Notes: a model not told the origin generated them from the sequence alone. A stretch of DNA of 64,000 nt from Thermococcus sp. 21S7 (GCF_012027615.1 NZ_SNUT01000003.1:62001-126000), one strand, 5' to 3'; positions 1-9,885 are shown, numbered from the stretch's first letter. Made by a program: numbers and translations.

Positions 1-443
1 GTCTCCTTCAGCAGAAGTCCTCCCGCTATAACAAACACACCAGTTATACCCAGAGTGGCGGCACTTGTTATGGTCCACACGGCGTCTTCAGTATACAGAT
101 ACACGCCAACTATGTACGCCATAAACGCCACAGGCATTATCGCCAGAATGGCCAGGGTTCTGTGTCTAACGGTGATTGATTCTTCCTCAAGAAACTTCAC
201 CGCGCCGTAGAATATAAAGGCGGAGAACGCAGGCAGTAGCACGATGCCAATCATCTGCACGATGGGGTTTGTAATGGTGGTAGAGAGAATGGCCAGAAAA
301 TCAAAGATCCACGCTATGGAGAAGGCCAAGGCGGATTTTCTTCTGTTGCGGAGGTATATACGGAATATCCATCCAGCGGCCATGAGGTCCGCGATCAGGA
401 CCATTACTGCCTCAGCAAACACGAGTGCCTGGATGCCATCCAA
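1..443 (-). CDS. Multi-pass membrane protein, C-terminus beyond window
   Basis: The reverse strand is open from a TTG at 443 to the left edge. The translated part holds about five hydrophobic helices separated by short basic loops (for example RIYLRNRRKS after helix 1), so it is an integral membrane protein cut by the window. The TTG start is chosen because GGGGTGA lies just upstream and overlaps the stop of the preceding gene (450-452), which implies translational coupling in one operon. The helix pattern resembles the sensor-like N-termini that Thermococcales fuse to DUF835 domains; that is an inference because the C-terminus is not visible. Confidence 0.6.
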   Translation of the reverse strand, partial: MDGIQALVFAEAVMVLIADLMAAGWIFRIYLRNRRKSALAFSIAWIFDFLAILSTTITNPIVQMIGIVLLPAFSAFIFYGAVKFLEEESITVRHRTLAILAIMPVAFMAYIVGVYLYTEDAVWTITSAATLGITGVFVIAGGLLLKE

Positions 444-449
444 TACATC

Positions 450-1508
450 TCACCCCACTTTTCTTTCGGGGTTCCCGAACCCATCCCATCTAAACGGTCC
501 GTGCGGTGGAGTTCTGAGTGCGGTTTCGTCCTCAATTTTGACAACCAGGACCTCGGGCCTGGCTATCAGCATGGCCACCCTTCCGCGTTCGTGGCGCTTC
601 ACTATCCGGTATCCATCGTCCTCTTTTTCCATCGGGAAGATTATCGTAAACGGATAGTTGGGATAGTACCAGAACTCCTTGCCCCTGCGTATGCCCATAA
701 GGTCTCCAATGAGATAATAGCCGTAGAGAGGTATAAGCTTTGTGCCTTCAAATTTCGCGCTAAGTGCCTCGAAGAATTCGTGGTTAACACCGACGCCGCT
801 GATGATCGCCGTCTCAATGTCTTCGCTGTGCGATTCAAAAAGAGCCATCAAAGGCGGTGCCGAGCGTACCGTGTTTATGGAGTCCCTCTCCAGAATCCGG
901 TTTGTGTATCTAACCAACGGATCAAGGATCCTCAAAACCGCCTCCAGCCCCTGAGTCTCATAGACCTTTTTCAGCCCATCCGTCTCCATGCCGATGAAGT
1001 AAAGCAGACCTCCGTAGCCCCACACCAGCTCACTGATTTCCTCCTGAAACCATCCGTATGGGCCGTGAGCGATCGCTCTCATCCGGTGAGTCTCATCGTA
1101 AGTTTTATCGAGGGCATAGATTTCGTCGAGAGCCGCTTTTAGGTATCTGTGAACCGCAAACAGGTACTCTCTGTCCCAGTGACCTATGGCCCTTTCCCTG
1201 GTGGTTCCCGAAGATTGATAGAACCTAATTCTCCCGGGATATCTATCGGGGACGAATTCCACCCAGTTGTGTCTGAGGTATCCTTCCTCAACGGCAAGTC
1301 CGGAATTAAAAATATTCTCAAAAACAGTCTCCAGCTTTCCCTGGAAGATCTCATCCAGGTTAACCTCTGTGCCACTACGAATTCCCCTCCAATATGGGGT
1401 TTCGCAAAAATGAAACTCGAAAACCCTCCTGAGGTATTCTACCGAATCGTCCCTACCCACCTTCAGAGGCTTTTGATACACGGTCTCCAAAATTTCTCTG
1501 TAGTTCAT
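450..1508 (-). CDS. PaaK-like adenylate-forming enzyme, short form
   Basis: A 352-residue relative of phenylacetate-CoA ligase / ANL-superfamily enzymes. The AMP-binding P-loop is seen as YQSSGTTRERA near residue 100, and a later GVGV...LYGYY stretch fits the adenine pocket region. The protein ends soon after this core and lacks the mobile C-terminal domain with the catalytic lysine that its divergent neighbour (1626-2909) retains, so it may bind or adenylate a substrate without completing thioester formation. There is no Shine-Dalgarno site; a TATA-like TTTTTATAC (reverse strand, 1531-1539) sits about 23 nt upstream of ATG, suggesting a leaderless message. Substrate unknown. Confidence 0.65.
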   Translation of the reverse strand: MNYREILETVYQKPLKVGRDDSVEYLRRVFEFHFCETPYWRGIRSGTEVNLDEIFQGKLETVFENIFNSGLAVEEGYLRHNWVEFVPDRYPGRIRFYQSSGTTRERAIGHWDREYLFAVHRYLKAALDEIYALDKTYDETHRMRAIAHGPYGWFQEEISELVWGYGGLLYFIGMETDGLKKVYETQGLEAVLRILDPLVRYTNRILERDSINTVRSAPPLMALFESHSEDIETAIISGVGVNHEFFEALSAKFEGTKLIPLYGYYLIGDLMGIRRGKEFWYYPNYPFTIIFPMEKEDDGYRIVKRHERGRVAMLIARPEVLVVKIEDETALRTPPHGPFRWDGFGNPERKVG

Positions 1509-1606
1509 AACGGCAGTTTAACAACGACAGTATAAAAACCTTTTCTATTGTGGTTCATCCAAAGAGTCTTGGGCAAACCCCAACAATTATATACTTTAAG
1601 TCAGTT

Positions 1607-1624
1607 AGTACTCTGGTGAGTACT
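1607..1624. promoter_or_regulatory. Perfect palindrome over the RBS of the ligase gene
   Basis: AGTACTC (1607-1613) and GAGTACT (1618-1624) are perfect inverted repeats around TGGT. The Shine-Dalgarno GGTGAG (1615-1620) lies inside, and TTATATAC at about 1588-1595 is a plausible TATA box, which puts transcription start near the palindrome. It could be a repressor operator or an RNA hairpin masking the ribosome site. Confidence 0.55.
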
Positions 1625-1625
1625 C

Positions 1626-2909
1626 TTGGTCCTGATCGTTGGGAGAACAGATAAAAAAAGGATTGGCGACCTCAGGTACACCCTTGAAAAAGCCCTAGAG
1701 ACGACGAAGTTCTGGCAGGAAAAATTATCGGACGTTGACCCTGATGGAGTATCCTTCGAAGACATCGCCAGCCACGTCGATACTGTAAGAATAACCCCCC
1801 ATGATCTCTATGACGTTGATAAAGTATGGCCGGATTACATCCAGCGGGCCCAAATCTTCTACACTGTGATGAGGACAAGTGGGACGACCGGAAAGCCAAA
1901 GAGGGTGGCATACACGCGGGACGACCGCTTCAGAACGGCCCGACAGGTAGAGCCTTGGATTAGAGGATACATGGACAAAGGAGACAGAATAGCCTCGTTC
2001 TTCCCCCCGCTGCCGTCTTCATCTGGCATGTTCGCCTTCGGGAGCTTTGAAGCTCTCAACGCGAAGTCCGCATACTACCAGATACCGATCCAGTATCTGC
2101 TCGATAAAGAGATGCTCCTGAAGGAGTTCAACCACATCAAGCCCACGGCGCTCTTCTGCCTGACCGCCACCGCTTACAACCTCGGCCTCATTCTCCCGGA
2201 GTCCATAAAGAAGGACATTCAAACCATCGTGGTCGGAGGCGAAACCCTGACTCCAGAACTCGCGAGGGCGACCCTTGAGCTGTTCGAGAACGCGGTGATA
2301 ATAGACAACTTTGGCTCAACTGAGGACGCCATAACAGGCTACCGTGTCATCACGAGAGAGAAGGCCACGAAGTTCAACTTCGAGGAGTCCATAGTCGTCC
2401 TCAAGGACAACGGCGACGGCTACGACGACTACAAGCGCATCTACATAACCAAGGTCATGAGGGAAGGCGAGCTTACCGGTCTGCCACTCTTCAACTACGA
2501 CATCGGTGACCTCGCAAGGATCGAAGACGGCGAGGTCAAGAATATAATCCGTATCAAGGACGTCGTAACGCTCGCGGGAGCCAAGCTTCACATCGACCAG
2601 GTGATGGAGATAGTCTACGACCATCCTGACCTCCTCGACTTCGTGATAATCTACCACCCGCTCTCGCCCGAAAATCCCAGGCCGAAGGCAATACTGCGCG
2701 TCGCCTACAGCGGCAAAAAGCCGGCTGGAATAGAAGACGAGGTCAGAGAACTCATCTACGAGGCGAACAACCCCGTCCGCTACGAGGTGGAGGAGTCCAA
2801 ACAGGCCGAGCTGGCCATCGAGGCGGTTCCGCTTGAGAAGCTCAGGGCCGACCTCCCGAAGAGGCTCGGAAAGACCAAAAGGATATACATCGCCGGCAGG
2901 GACCTCTGA
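1626..2909 (+). CDS. PaaK-like AMP-forming ligase, full length
   Basis: A 427-residue ANL-superfamily protein of the phenylacetate-CoA ligase type. Motif TSGTTGKPKR (about residues 80-89) is the ATP/AMP P-loop; VVGGETLTPELAR and NFGSTEDA correspond to the adenine-binding region, and the C-terminal domain ends with RLGKTKR carrying a candidate catalytic lysine. It probably activates a carboxylic acid as acyl-AMP, perhaps to CoA, with no substrate visible. The TTG start at 1626 is chosen because GGTGAG is 5 nt upstream; no ATG or GTG fits better. It is divergent from the shorter paralogue at 450-1508, with both promoters in the 117-bp gap. Confidence 0.75.
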   Translation: MVLIVGRTDKKRIGDLRYTLEKALETTKFWQEKLSDVDPDGVSFEDIASHVDTVRITPHDLYDVDKVWPDYIQRAQIFYTVMRTSGTTGKPKRVAYTRDDRFRTARQVEPWIRGYMDKGDRIASFFPPLPSSSGMFAFGSFEALNAKSAYYQIPIQYLLDKEMLLKEFNHIKPTALFCLTATAYNLGLILPESIKKDIQTIVVGGETLTPELARATLELFENAVIIDNFGSTEDAITGYRVITREKATKFNFEESIVVLKDNGDGYDDYKRIYITKVMREGELTGLPLFNYDIGDLARIEDGEVKNIIRIKDVVTLAGAKLHIDQVMEIVYDHPDLLDFVIIYHPLSPENPRPKAILRVAYSGKKPAGIEDEVRELIYEANNPVRYEVEESKQAELAIEAVPLEKLRADLPKRLGKTKRIYIAGRDL

Positions 2910-2992
2910 TTCTGCCGTTCTTTTCCCTCCGATTTTGTCACAATGCCGAAAATTTATATAAGGCTTCTCTCAAACTTCCAGCGGTGGTGTCG

Positions 2993-4243
2993 ATGGATGG
3001 GAAGATTATTCACGATGGGATTCATGGAAGCATGAAGCTCACCGGCATTATCCTCGACCTCGTCAAGACCCCGGAGTTCCAGAGGCTCAGGAACATAAGA
3101 CAGCTCGGTTTGGCCTACCTCGTCTATCCCGGTGCCAACCACAGCAGGTTCGAGCACTCCCTCGGCGCGTGGCACCTCGCCAAGAGGCTCTCGCAGGAGG
3201 TCGGCCTGGATGAGAACGAGAGCATGCTCCTGCAGGTGGGAGCGCTCCTCCACGACATCGGCCACGGGCCCTTCAGCCACACCTTCGAGAGCATATACAA
3301 GCACTACGTCAAGGAGCACGACCACATGCACCTCGGCCGGGATATGGTGCTTGGAAAGGTGGACATAACCGAGAGCGAGAACGGAGGAAGGATTCCAGAG
3401 ATAATCGAGGGCTACGATTACGACTTCACGCCCAAGGACGTCGCCGACCTCATACGCGGGAAGCACGAAAAGCATTACCTCGGCCACATGCTGCACGGCG
3501 ACGTTGACGTTGACCAGCTCGACTACCTCGTGAGGGACGCCCACTACACCGGCGTTGCCCACGGTATAATAGACCTTGAGAGGCTGCTTAAGGTTCTTAA
3601 GATTCACGATGGGGAACTCGTCGTTGACGAGAAGGGCATAGAGGCCGTCGAGGGCATGATGGTGGCGAGATCGCTGATGTACTCGCGCGTCTACTTCCAC
3701 CACACGGTCAAGATAGCCGAGGGCATGCTGACCAGGGCTTTGGAGTTCGCCCTGGAGGAGGGCTACCTCTGGGATTTCTGGCGCATGACCGACTGTAGGG
3801 TTCTGGTCGAGCTGGAGGACCTTGAGGGCTTCCCGGCAGAGATGGTGAGGCGCATAAAGTACCGCGAGCTTTACAAGGCCGCCGTTCTCGCAAGCGCGGA
3901 CGAGCTGACGGGTGAGGAGAAGAGGGAACTGCTGACGGCATACCGTAACGTGAAGCGGAGGCAGGAGATAGAGAGAACCCTCGCGGACATGGTCGGCGCG
4001 AGGGAGGGGGAGGTCATCCTTGAGTTCAGCATAGCAGACCTCATGCTCAGCGAGCCGAGGCTCAAGGCAACGGAGATAAACGTCCTCCTGGGCAACGGGG
4101 AGCTTCAACCGCTGACGAAGGTAACTCCGCTCGCCAACGCCCTCAAGAGACGCCAGACGCCGCGCTGGGCGGTCCTCATAGCGGCACCGAAGGAATACGT
4201 CCCGAAGGTAAGGGAGGTCTGGAGAAAAGTCATCTTCAGCTGA
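2993..4243 (+). CDS. HD-superfamily phosphohydrolase (dNTPase/SAMHD1-like)
   Basis: A 416-residue HD-domain protein. Visible metal-binding motifs are H-RFEHSLG (about residue 48), LLHDIGHGPFSHTFE (about 85-100) and the conserved D of DVDQLDYLVRD (about 180), the arrangement found in dGTPase/SAMHD1-like enzymes and in YdhJ-type proteins that remove phosphate from nucleotides. The ATG at 2993 is chosen over upstream GTG codons because GGTGGTG ends 4 nt before it. It is monocistronic, with a TATA-like AATTTATATAAG at about 2950. The 3' end overlaps the convergent HTH gene by 8 bp. Actual substrate (dNTP or other) not determinable. Confidence 0.8.
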   Translation: MDGKIIHDGIHGSMKLTGIILDLVKTPEFQRLRNIRQLGLAYLVYPGANHSRFEHSLGAWHLAKRLSQEVGLDENESMLLQVGALLHDIGHGPFSHTFESIYKHYVKEHDHMHLGRDMVLGKVDITESENGGRIPEIIEGYDYDFTPKDVADLIRGKHEKHYLGHMLHGDVDVDQLDYLVRDAHYTGVAHGIIDLERLLKVLKIHDGELVVDEKGIEAVEGMMVARSLMYSRVYFHHTVKIAEGMLTRALEFALEEGYLWDFWRMTDCRVLVELEDLEGFPAEMVRRIKYRELYKAAVLASADELTGEEKRELLTAYRNVKRRQEIERTLADMVGAREGEVILEFSIADLMLSEPRLKATEINVLLGNGELQPLTKVTPLANALKRRQTPRWAVLIAAPKEYVPKVREVWRKVIFS

Positions 4244-5195
4244 AGAGCCCCTTTTTTATCTCCTTCTTGAGCTCCTCTATCATCTCTATGAGTTCGTCGG
4301 CGTCCCTGACTTCTTCGAGGCTCTCCTTGGGTATCAGCGGAACCTCGCCGACAACCTCGGTTCTGGTCTTCTCCAGGATGAAAACGCCGTCGCTGTTGAT
4401 TATCTTGCTGACCTCCGTCACCATCTCTGCCCGCTTCACCGTTGAACGGGTTTTCGTCTCGTCTATCCCGGTTAGGATGCTGAACTCGTCCTCCTTGGAC
4501 ACCGCGTTGAAGGGCGCCTTTTTGACCTTCACCACTCCAAGACCCAGCCCCTTGAGGCGCTCAAAAATTTCCCTTTCGAGAGGACTCTCAGGGGTCACAT
4601 CGAGGTTGGCCTCGACCGTTGAATGGAGTATGTCAATCGGCTCGGCGAGGGGTTCGTCGAACAGTTCCTCAAGCCTTATCGCAACCTCAAGCGACACCGC
4701 CTGCTCCCCGCGCTCGTAGTTTATCAGGCTCTTGCGTGAGACTCCCAAAAGTTGAGCCAGCTCGTTCAGGGAGTAGCCGTACTTCTCCCTCAGCCGCTTC
4801 AGAAGTCCGCCGTTTATCCTCACGTAGAAGCCACCGCGCTCGGCGAATATCGCCGGCAGCTCGTTCTCAACGAGAACGTCGTAGAGGGTCTCCGGCCGGA
4901 GTGCGTAGATTCCAAACCTCTCGTAAACAACGCCCTCCTCAAGCTCGGCGTTCTTCGTCTTCAGCCCAACTATCAGGGGTGATGCCTTGAAGAACTTGGA
5001 GAGCCGCTTGAGGTCCTCGGCCTGCTCCTCTGTGACGGTATCTATGTTGGTGGCCACCTTGACGAAGAGCAGAAGGAGTAACCTGCTCGCCACTATGTCG
5101 AAGCACGAGCCCTTGAAGTCCATCCGTGCCGTCTTGTACCCGGTGCCCCTGAGTATCGCCTCGACGGTTCTTATGAGCCTATCCCTGTCCATCAT
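4236..5195 (-). CDS. Archaeal HTH regulator, COG1395 type
   Basis: A 319-residue protein. The N-terminal half (about 1-120) looks like an alpha/beta restriction-endonuclease-like fold of the kind found in COG1395 regulators (LLLLLFVKVATNID...LIVGLKTKNAELEEGVVYERFGIYALRP). A XRE-type helix-turn-helix follows at about 130-165 (LREKYGYSLNELAQLLG / SRKSLINYERG). The C-terminal half is alpha/beta and of unknown function. Family members are conserved archaeal transcription factors without known ligands. No RBS precedes the ATG; AACTTTATTAAG (reverse strand, 5214-5225) is a plausible TATA box giving a leaderless transcript. ATG at 5192 is an equally good start. Divergent from the GNAT gene. Confidence 0.75.
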   Translation of the reverse strand: MMDRDRLIRTVEAILRGTGYKTARMDFKGSCFDIVASRLLLLLFVKVATNIDTVTEEQAEDLKRLSKFFKASPLIVGLKTKNAELEEGVVYERFGIYALRPETLYDVLVENELPAIFAERGGFYVRINGGLLKRLREKYGYSLNELAQLLGVSRKSLINYERGEQAVSLEVAIRLEELFDEPLAEPIDILHSTVEANLDVTPESPLEREIFERLKGLGLGVVKVKKAPFNAVSKEDEFSILTGIDETKTRSTVKRAEMVTEVSKIINSDGVFILEKTRTEVVGEVPLIPKESLEEVRDADELIEMIEELKKEIKKGLFS

Positions 5196-5236
5196 TTTTA
5201 AATACGCATAGGGCTTAATAAAGTTAAGGTGTTCGC

Positions 5237-5767
5237 ATGAGACCGATAATCGTTAAGGGCAATCTGGTTTCCCTGGGCGTGCTCCTTCGGGAGGACATGA
5301 AGCACGCCTGGGTCTGGTACAACGACCGCGACGTCAGGCGCTACCTTTCATTCTCGGAGGAGATATTCTTCTACGAGGATGAGCTGGAGTGGTACGAGGC
5401 CCTGAGGCGGGAGAAGAAGCAGGAAAAGGTCTTCGCAATACTGGAGAACTCGTCGCACTCCCTCGTTGGCCTTACTGGGCTTCACAGGATAGACTACCAC
5501 AACGGACGCGCCGAGCTGGGTTATTTTCTGGCCAAGGAGTACTGGGGCCGTGGCTACGCGAGCGAGGCCGTAAGGCTCGCCCTTGAATACGCCTTCGACT
5601 GGCTCAACCTGCGGAAGGTCTACGCCCACGTCTTCGAGACCAACATCGCCTCCATCCGGGTGCTGGAGAAAAACGGCTTCAAACTCGCCGGTCGCTGGAG
5701 GAAGCACCAGTACGTGCCTGGAGAGGGCTTCGTTGACGTGCTGATGTATGAGAGGTTCAGAGCTTAG
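5237..5767 (+). CDS. GNAT N-acetyltransferase, RimJ/RimL-like
   Basis: A 176-residue single-domain GCN5-related acetyltransferase. The acetyl-CoA loop is readable as LAKEYWGRGYASEAVR (about 100-115), followed by the typical NLRKVYAHVFETNIASIRVLEKNGFKLAGRWRKH helix-strand signature of the RimJ/RimL/SpeG branch. Such proteins acetylate protein N-termini, polyamines or antibiotics; the acceptor cannot be told from sequence. GGTG sits 5 nt before ATG. It is followed after 32 bp by tiaS on the same strand, so the two may be co-transcribed. Confidence 0.8.
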   Translation: MRPIIVKGNLVSLGVLLREDMKHAWVWYNDRDVRRYLSFSEEIFFYEDELEWYEALRREKKQEKVFAILENSSHSLVGLTGLHRIDYHNGRAELGYFLAKEYWGRGYASEAVRLALEYAFDWLNLRKVYAHVFETNIASIRVLEKNGFKLAGRWRKHQYVPGEGFVDVLMYERFRA

Positions 5768-5799
5768 CTTTTTAAACCCCCTCCCTTTTCTCTTCAACG

Positions 5800-7089
5800 A
5801 TGAGGCTTCACATCGGAATCGACGACACCGACTCCCCCAACGGCATGTGCACCACGTACCTCGGTGCCCTCCTGTACCGCGAACTTTCCCGCCTAGCGGA
5901 GCCTCTCGACCTCCCGAGGCTTATTAGACTCAACCCGAACATTCCCTACAAGACGCGCGGGAACGGAGCGGTCGCGATGACCTTCGAGGTCGATGAGGAG
6001 GCCATCCCCGAAATCAAAGATACAGTCCTTTTCTACGTGAACGGACTCGCCGACTTCACCCACGAGAACACCAACCCCGGTGTTGTCTTCTTCGAGGGCG
6101 AAATCCCAGAGGATCTCCGCGAGTTCTCGCTTAAAGCTCTGAGGGAGCACGTTACAATCGAAGATGCTGAAAGGGTCGCGGAAGATGTCGGGGCGGAGAT
6201 CTTTAAGTTCAAGCTCGGCAGGGGCATAATTGGAGCTCTCGCCTCAATCGGCTATCCCCTTGAGCGCTTCACCTACGAGCTGTTAGCTTACAGGGAGCCG
6301 GACAAGTGGGGAACGCCGAGAAAGGTCGATGCGAAGAGTGTTTTCGCCGCCGACCACTGGAGCTATCCCTTCACCTACGACAACGTTGACCCCTACAAGA
6401 GGAGCGTCCTCATAACGCCCCACGGTAAGGACCCCGTTCTGGTTGGCATCAGGGGGATTGACAGAGGAAAGGTTCTCCAGACCTTCGAGCGGGTCGAGTT
6501 TGGCGAGCCCGTTGCCTTCTACCAGCTCTACAAGACGAACCAGAACACCGACGACCACCTTGCTCCAAAGAAAATCGGCGAGCTGAAGCTCTACGACAGT
6601 GCGGTAGTCAGGGGAAGGGTTGCAGGCCCGTACTGGGAGCGCGGAAGGCACGTTTTCTTCGAGCTGGAGGACGAGACAGGGAAGGTACGCGTCGCGGCCT
6701 TCGAGCCGACGAAGAAGTTCCGGAACTGGGTCAGGAAGCTCCTGCCGGGAGACGAGATAATCGCCGCCGGTGGAGTGAAAGAGCACGAGGGCGCTCTGAC
6801 GCTTAACCTCGAAAAGTTCTATCCGGTGAAGCTCGTTCCCAAAATCGAGTACCGGAAGCCCACGTGCCCGAAGTGTGGAGGAACTATGAAGAGCAAGGGC
6901 GACTACCTCAAGTGCAAGCGCTGCGGCTACAAGATGCCGAAGAAGCTAATTCCGGTTGAAGTTCCGCGCGAGCTGGAGAGGAAAATCTACGAAGTGCCGC
7001 CAGACGCGAGGAAACACCTATCGAAGCCGCTGGTTCTGCCTGGTGGGGAGGAGAAAATACTAGAGGCACTGAAGAGATTAGAGCGGTAG
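5800..7089 (+). CDS. tiaS: tRNA-Ile2 agmatidine synthetase TiaS
   Basis: A 429-residue protein with the TiaS layout: N-terminal [18 protein letters not shown], a catalytic region, an OB-fold at about 280-345 ([30 protein letters not shown]), and a C-terminal zinc ribbon with CPKCGG...CKRCGY (about 355-380). TiaS conjugates agmatine to C34 of the AUA-decoding tRNA-Ile with ATP, so that the anticodon reads only AUA; it is essential in archaea. Length matches the family. Start ATG 5800 directly yields the conserved N-terminus. With Taw2 and Bud32 it is one of three tRNA-modification genes in the window. Confidence 0.95.
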   Translation: MRLHIGIDDTDSPNGMCTTYLGALLYRELSRLAEPLDLPRLIRLNPNIPYKTRGNGAVAMTFEVDEEAIPEIKDTVLFYVNGLADFTHENTNPGVVFFEGEIPEDLREFSLKALREHVTIEDAERVAEDVGAEIFKFKLGRGIIGALASIGYPLERFTYELLAYREPDKWGTPRKVDAKSVFAADHWSYPFTYDNVDPYKRSVLITPHGKDPVLVGIRGIDRGKVLQTFERVEFGEPVAFYQLYKTNQNTDDHLAPKKIGELKLYDSAVVRGRVAGPYWERGRHVFFELEDETGKVRVAAFEPTKKFRNWVRKLLPGDEIIAAGGVKEHEGALTLNLEKFYPVKLVPKIEYRKPTCPKCGGTMKSKGDYLKCKRCGYKMPKKLIPVEVPRELERKIYEVPPDARKHLSKPLVLPGGEEKILEALKRLER

Positions 7090-7183
7090 TCTGGAGCATT
7101 TTGTTTAATGGCTCTTGCTTGATGCTGACCTAGGCTAGGTATCCTACTCAAGTAATTATCTTTAGGGGTTCTCACAAATCATA

Positions 7184-7202
7184 TTGTATCATATTGATAC
7201 AA
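7184..7202. promoter_or_regulatory. Palindromic operator upstream of the Cdc48 N-domain gene
   Basis: TTGTATC (7184-7190) and GATACAA (7196-7202) are perfect inverted repeats separated by ATATT. They lie just upstream of a TATA-like ACATATAAAG (7206-7215) and about 45 bp before the start codon at 7247, in an AT-rich stretch unlike the flanking genes. The position fits a transcription-factor site controlling that promoter. Confidence 0.5.
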
Positions 7203-7246
7203 AAAACATATAAAGAGCTTTCATCATATACAATATTAGATGATTT

Positions 7247-8023
7247 ATGAAGCAAATTAAAGGAGTTAATGGGGAGATTAAGCTCAAGGTCGCCTCTGCT
7301 TACCAGAGGGACGTTGGGAGGGGAATAGTTAGGATAGACCGCAAGTCAATACGCGATATTGGAGTCCAGAGCGGCGACATCATCGAGATTATTGGAACCA
7401 AAAACACTGCCGCCGTTGTCTGGCCGGCTTATCCAGATGACGAAGGGCTGGGCATCATTAGAATGGACGGAACCATAAGGAAGAACGCCGGCGTCGGCCT
7501 CGGTGATGATGTTACCGTGAGAAGGGCCGAGGTCAAGGAAGCGAAGAAGGTCATTGTCGCTCCAACCGAGCCGATTCGCTTCGGCCACGACTTTGTCGAA
7601 TGGTTCCACAGTAGGCTCGTCAGCAGACCCGTCGTTAGAGGAGACTACATCAAGATTAGAATCCTCGGCCAGGAGCTGACCTTCGTTGTCACCGCGACGA
7701 CTCCAGCCGGAATAGTCCAGATAACCGAGTCCACCGACTTCCAAGTTATTATGAAATCTTTGAAAAGTAAAAGTGCTGATGCAACTAGTGACATCGGTAA
7801 ATGCAAACTTGAAATTCTCTCAATACTTAAAGCTCTTGAGCTGTTTGATTATTCCACTGAAGCCAAAAAGAAAGTTGTTGAACAGCTAAAAACAAGAATT
7901 AACGAAATCTTAGAGATGAAACCGGATTCCAATACCCTCCTAATGTTGGGTCTTTATGTTTTTGCTCTTGAGATGATTAAATCTGAGAATTTTGAGAGAT
8001 TATGGGAGATTGAAGATCTCTAA
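7247..8023 (+). CDS. Cdc48/VCP N-domain only, fused to unrelated tail
   Basis: Residues about 10-170 match the substrate/adaptor-binding N-domain of archaeal Cdc48 (VGRGIVRIDRKSI, IIRMDGTIRKNAGV, VTVRRAEVKEAKKVIVAP, RPVVRGDYIKI, ELTFVVTATTPAGIVQIT). In true Cdc48 the first AAA+ module follows; here homology stops after TDFQV and a helical 80-residue tail (about 175-258) continues with no Walker motifs. The DNA becomes clearly AT-richer at about 7745, exactly at that junction, so the gene looks like a recombined duplicate. It could act as a free adaptor-binding decoy or regulator of Cdc48, or be an expressed relic. Start ATG 7247 has only a weak RBS. Confidence 0.75.
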   Translation: MKQIKGVNGEIKLKVASAYQRDVGRGIVRIDRKSIRDIGVQSGDIIEIIGTKNTAAVVWPAYPDDEGLGIIRMDGTIRKNAGVGLGDDVTVRRAEVKEAKKVIVAPTEPIRFGHDFVEWFHSRLVSRPVVRGDYIKIRILGQELTFVVTATTPAGIVQITESTDFQVIMKSLKSKSADATSDIGKCKLEILSILKALELFDYSTEAKKKVVEQLKTRINEILEMKPDSNTLLMLGLYVFALEMIKSENFERLWEIEDL

Positions 8024-8093
8024 ACCATTATTACTGAATCTTTACACTCCCACCACAAAGAGATTTAAAAAGAGTTTGCAGTGGTGATGCAAT

Positions 8094-8546
8094 CTATTTA
8101 ACGACCTCAATCACGTCGATACCTTCGAAGTCAGAGTCAAAAGTTGCTATCCTTGGAATCCCATGCAGTATGCAGGTTGCGAGGATTGTAGCATCGCTGG
8201 GGAGGAGCCTATAGAGCGAGGCAACCTCTTTTATTATCTCCGCCCTGCTCTCATCAGGGAATACATCAATCCCTGCATCCTCTACGAGGTCCAAGACCAT
8301 GAAAAAAGCGGTTTCGATTAGGTTCGAACCTTCTTTGGTCTTTAGGAACTTTTTCACGTCATAGATGTTCGAAATGCCGTGTTTGTCTCTGGCGAGCTTC
8401 CTGAAGGAGACGTAAACTGCCTCGTTGATTGAAATCGGGGAGATACTCAGCTCATCTTCCGAAGTCAGTATCTCCCTCGCCCTTGCGGTCAAAGGCGTCG
8501 TGAAGAGAAAGTTGTAAATGACGTTTGCGTCAATGTACGTCCTCAA
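8094..8546 (-). CDS. vapC: PIN-domain ribonuclease toxin VapC
   Basis: A 150-residue PIN domain. Acidic active-site residues are visible as D6 (YIDANVIYNFL), E42 (SINEAVY), D118 (LLPSDATILA) and D137/D139 (TFDSDF). The family cleaves structured RNAs such as initiator tRNA or rRNA. The open frame extends further upstream, but that part only overlaps the antitoxin gene and resembles nothing; TTG 8546, preceded by GAGG, gives the normal PIN N-terminus and a 17-bp overlap with vapB. Toxin activity is inferred from family and pairing. Confidence 0.8.
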   Translation of the reverse strand: MRTYIDANVIYNFLFTTPLTARAREILTSEDELSISPISINEAVYVSFRKLARDKHGISNIYDVKKFLKTKEGSNLIETAFFMVLDLVEDAGIDVFPDESRAEIIKEVASLYRLLPSDATILATCILHGIPRIATFDSDFEGIDVIEVVK

Positions 8547-8763
8547 AGCCCTCAGCCTCCAAAGAGTAGGCGTCGAGCTCCTCAGGGGAGGCCTCGCCGA
8601 ATACTCCCATGTACTCCTCAATTGAACGCTTTTCCCGTTTTTTCTTTGACTTCAGTTCAAGGTATATCCTCAACGCCTCAAGCTCAAGTTCCCTCTCAAT
8701 AGCCCGTCGTGTATCCTCGTTAATGCCCTTGGGCAACCTGACCCTAAGGATAACCTCTTCCAT
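8530..8763 (-). CDS. vapB: VapB-type antitoxin
   Basis: A 77-residue, highly charged protein directly upstream of and overlapping vapC. The N-terminal MEEVILRVRLPKGI strand followed by two helices (about 17-45) resembles a short DNA-binding dimer module; the acidic C-terminal tail (about 50-77) would wrap the PIN toxin. Such antitoxins neutralise VapC and repress their own operon. GGTG lies 5 nt before the ATG. Assignment rests on size, order and overlap with the PIN gene. Confidence 0.7.
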   Translation of the reverse strand: MEEVILRVRLPKGINEDTRRAIERELELEALRIYLELKSKKKREKRSIEEYMGVFGEASPEELDAYSLEAEGFEDVH

Positions 8764-8803
8764 GCTTTCACCATTCTTTAGTCTGCATTTATTGGATATA
8801 ACC

Positions 8804-9859
<1,056 letters not shown>

Positions 9860-9885
9860 TTATTCCCCTCCCCCAACTTTTCTCC

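Noticed and set aside
2954-4108. 384-codon reverse open frame
   Set aside because: Fully antisense to the HD hydrolase gene, low-complexity Leu/Val/His-rich, no RBS; long antisense frames are common in GC-rich Thermococcus DNA.
8024-8093. Promoter GAGATTTAAAAAG on the forward strand with a possible small gene
   Set aside because: It lies in a convergent gap and leads only antisense into vapC; no ORF or RNA fold supports it.
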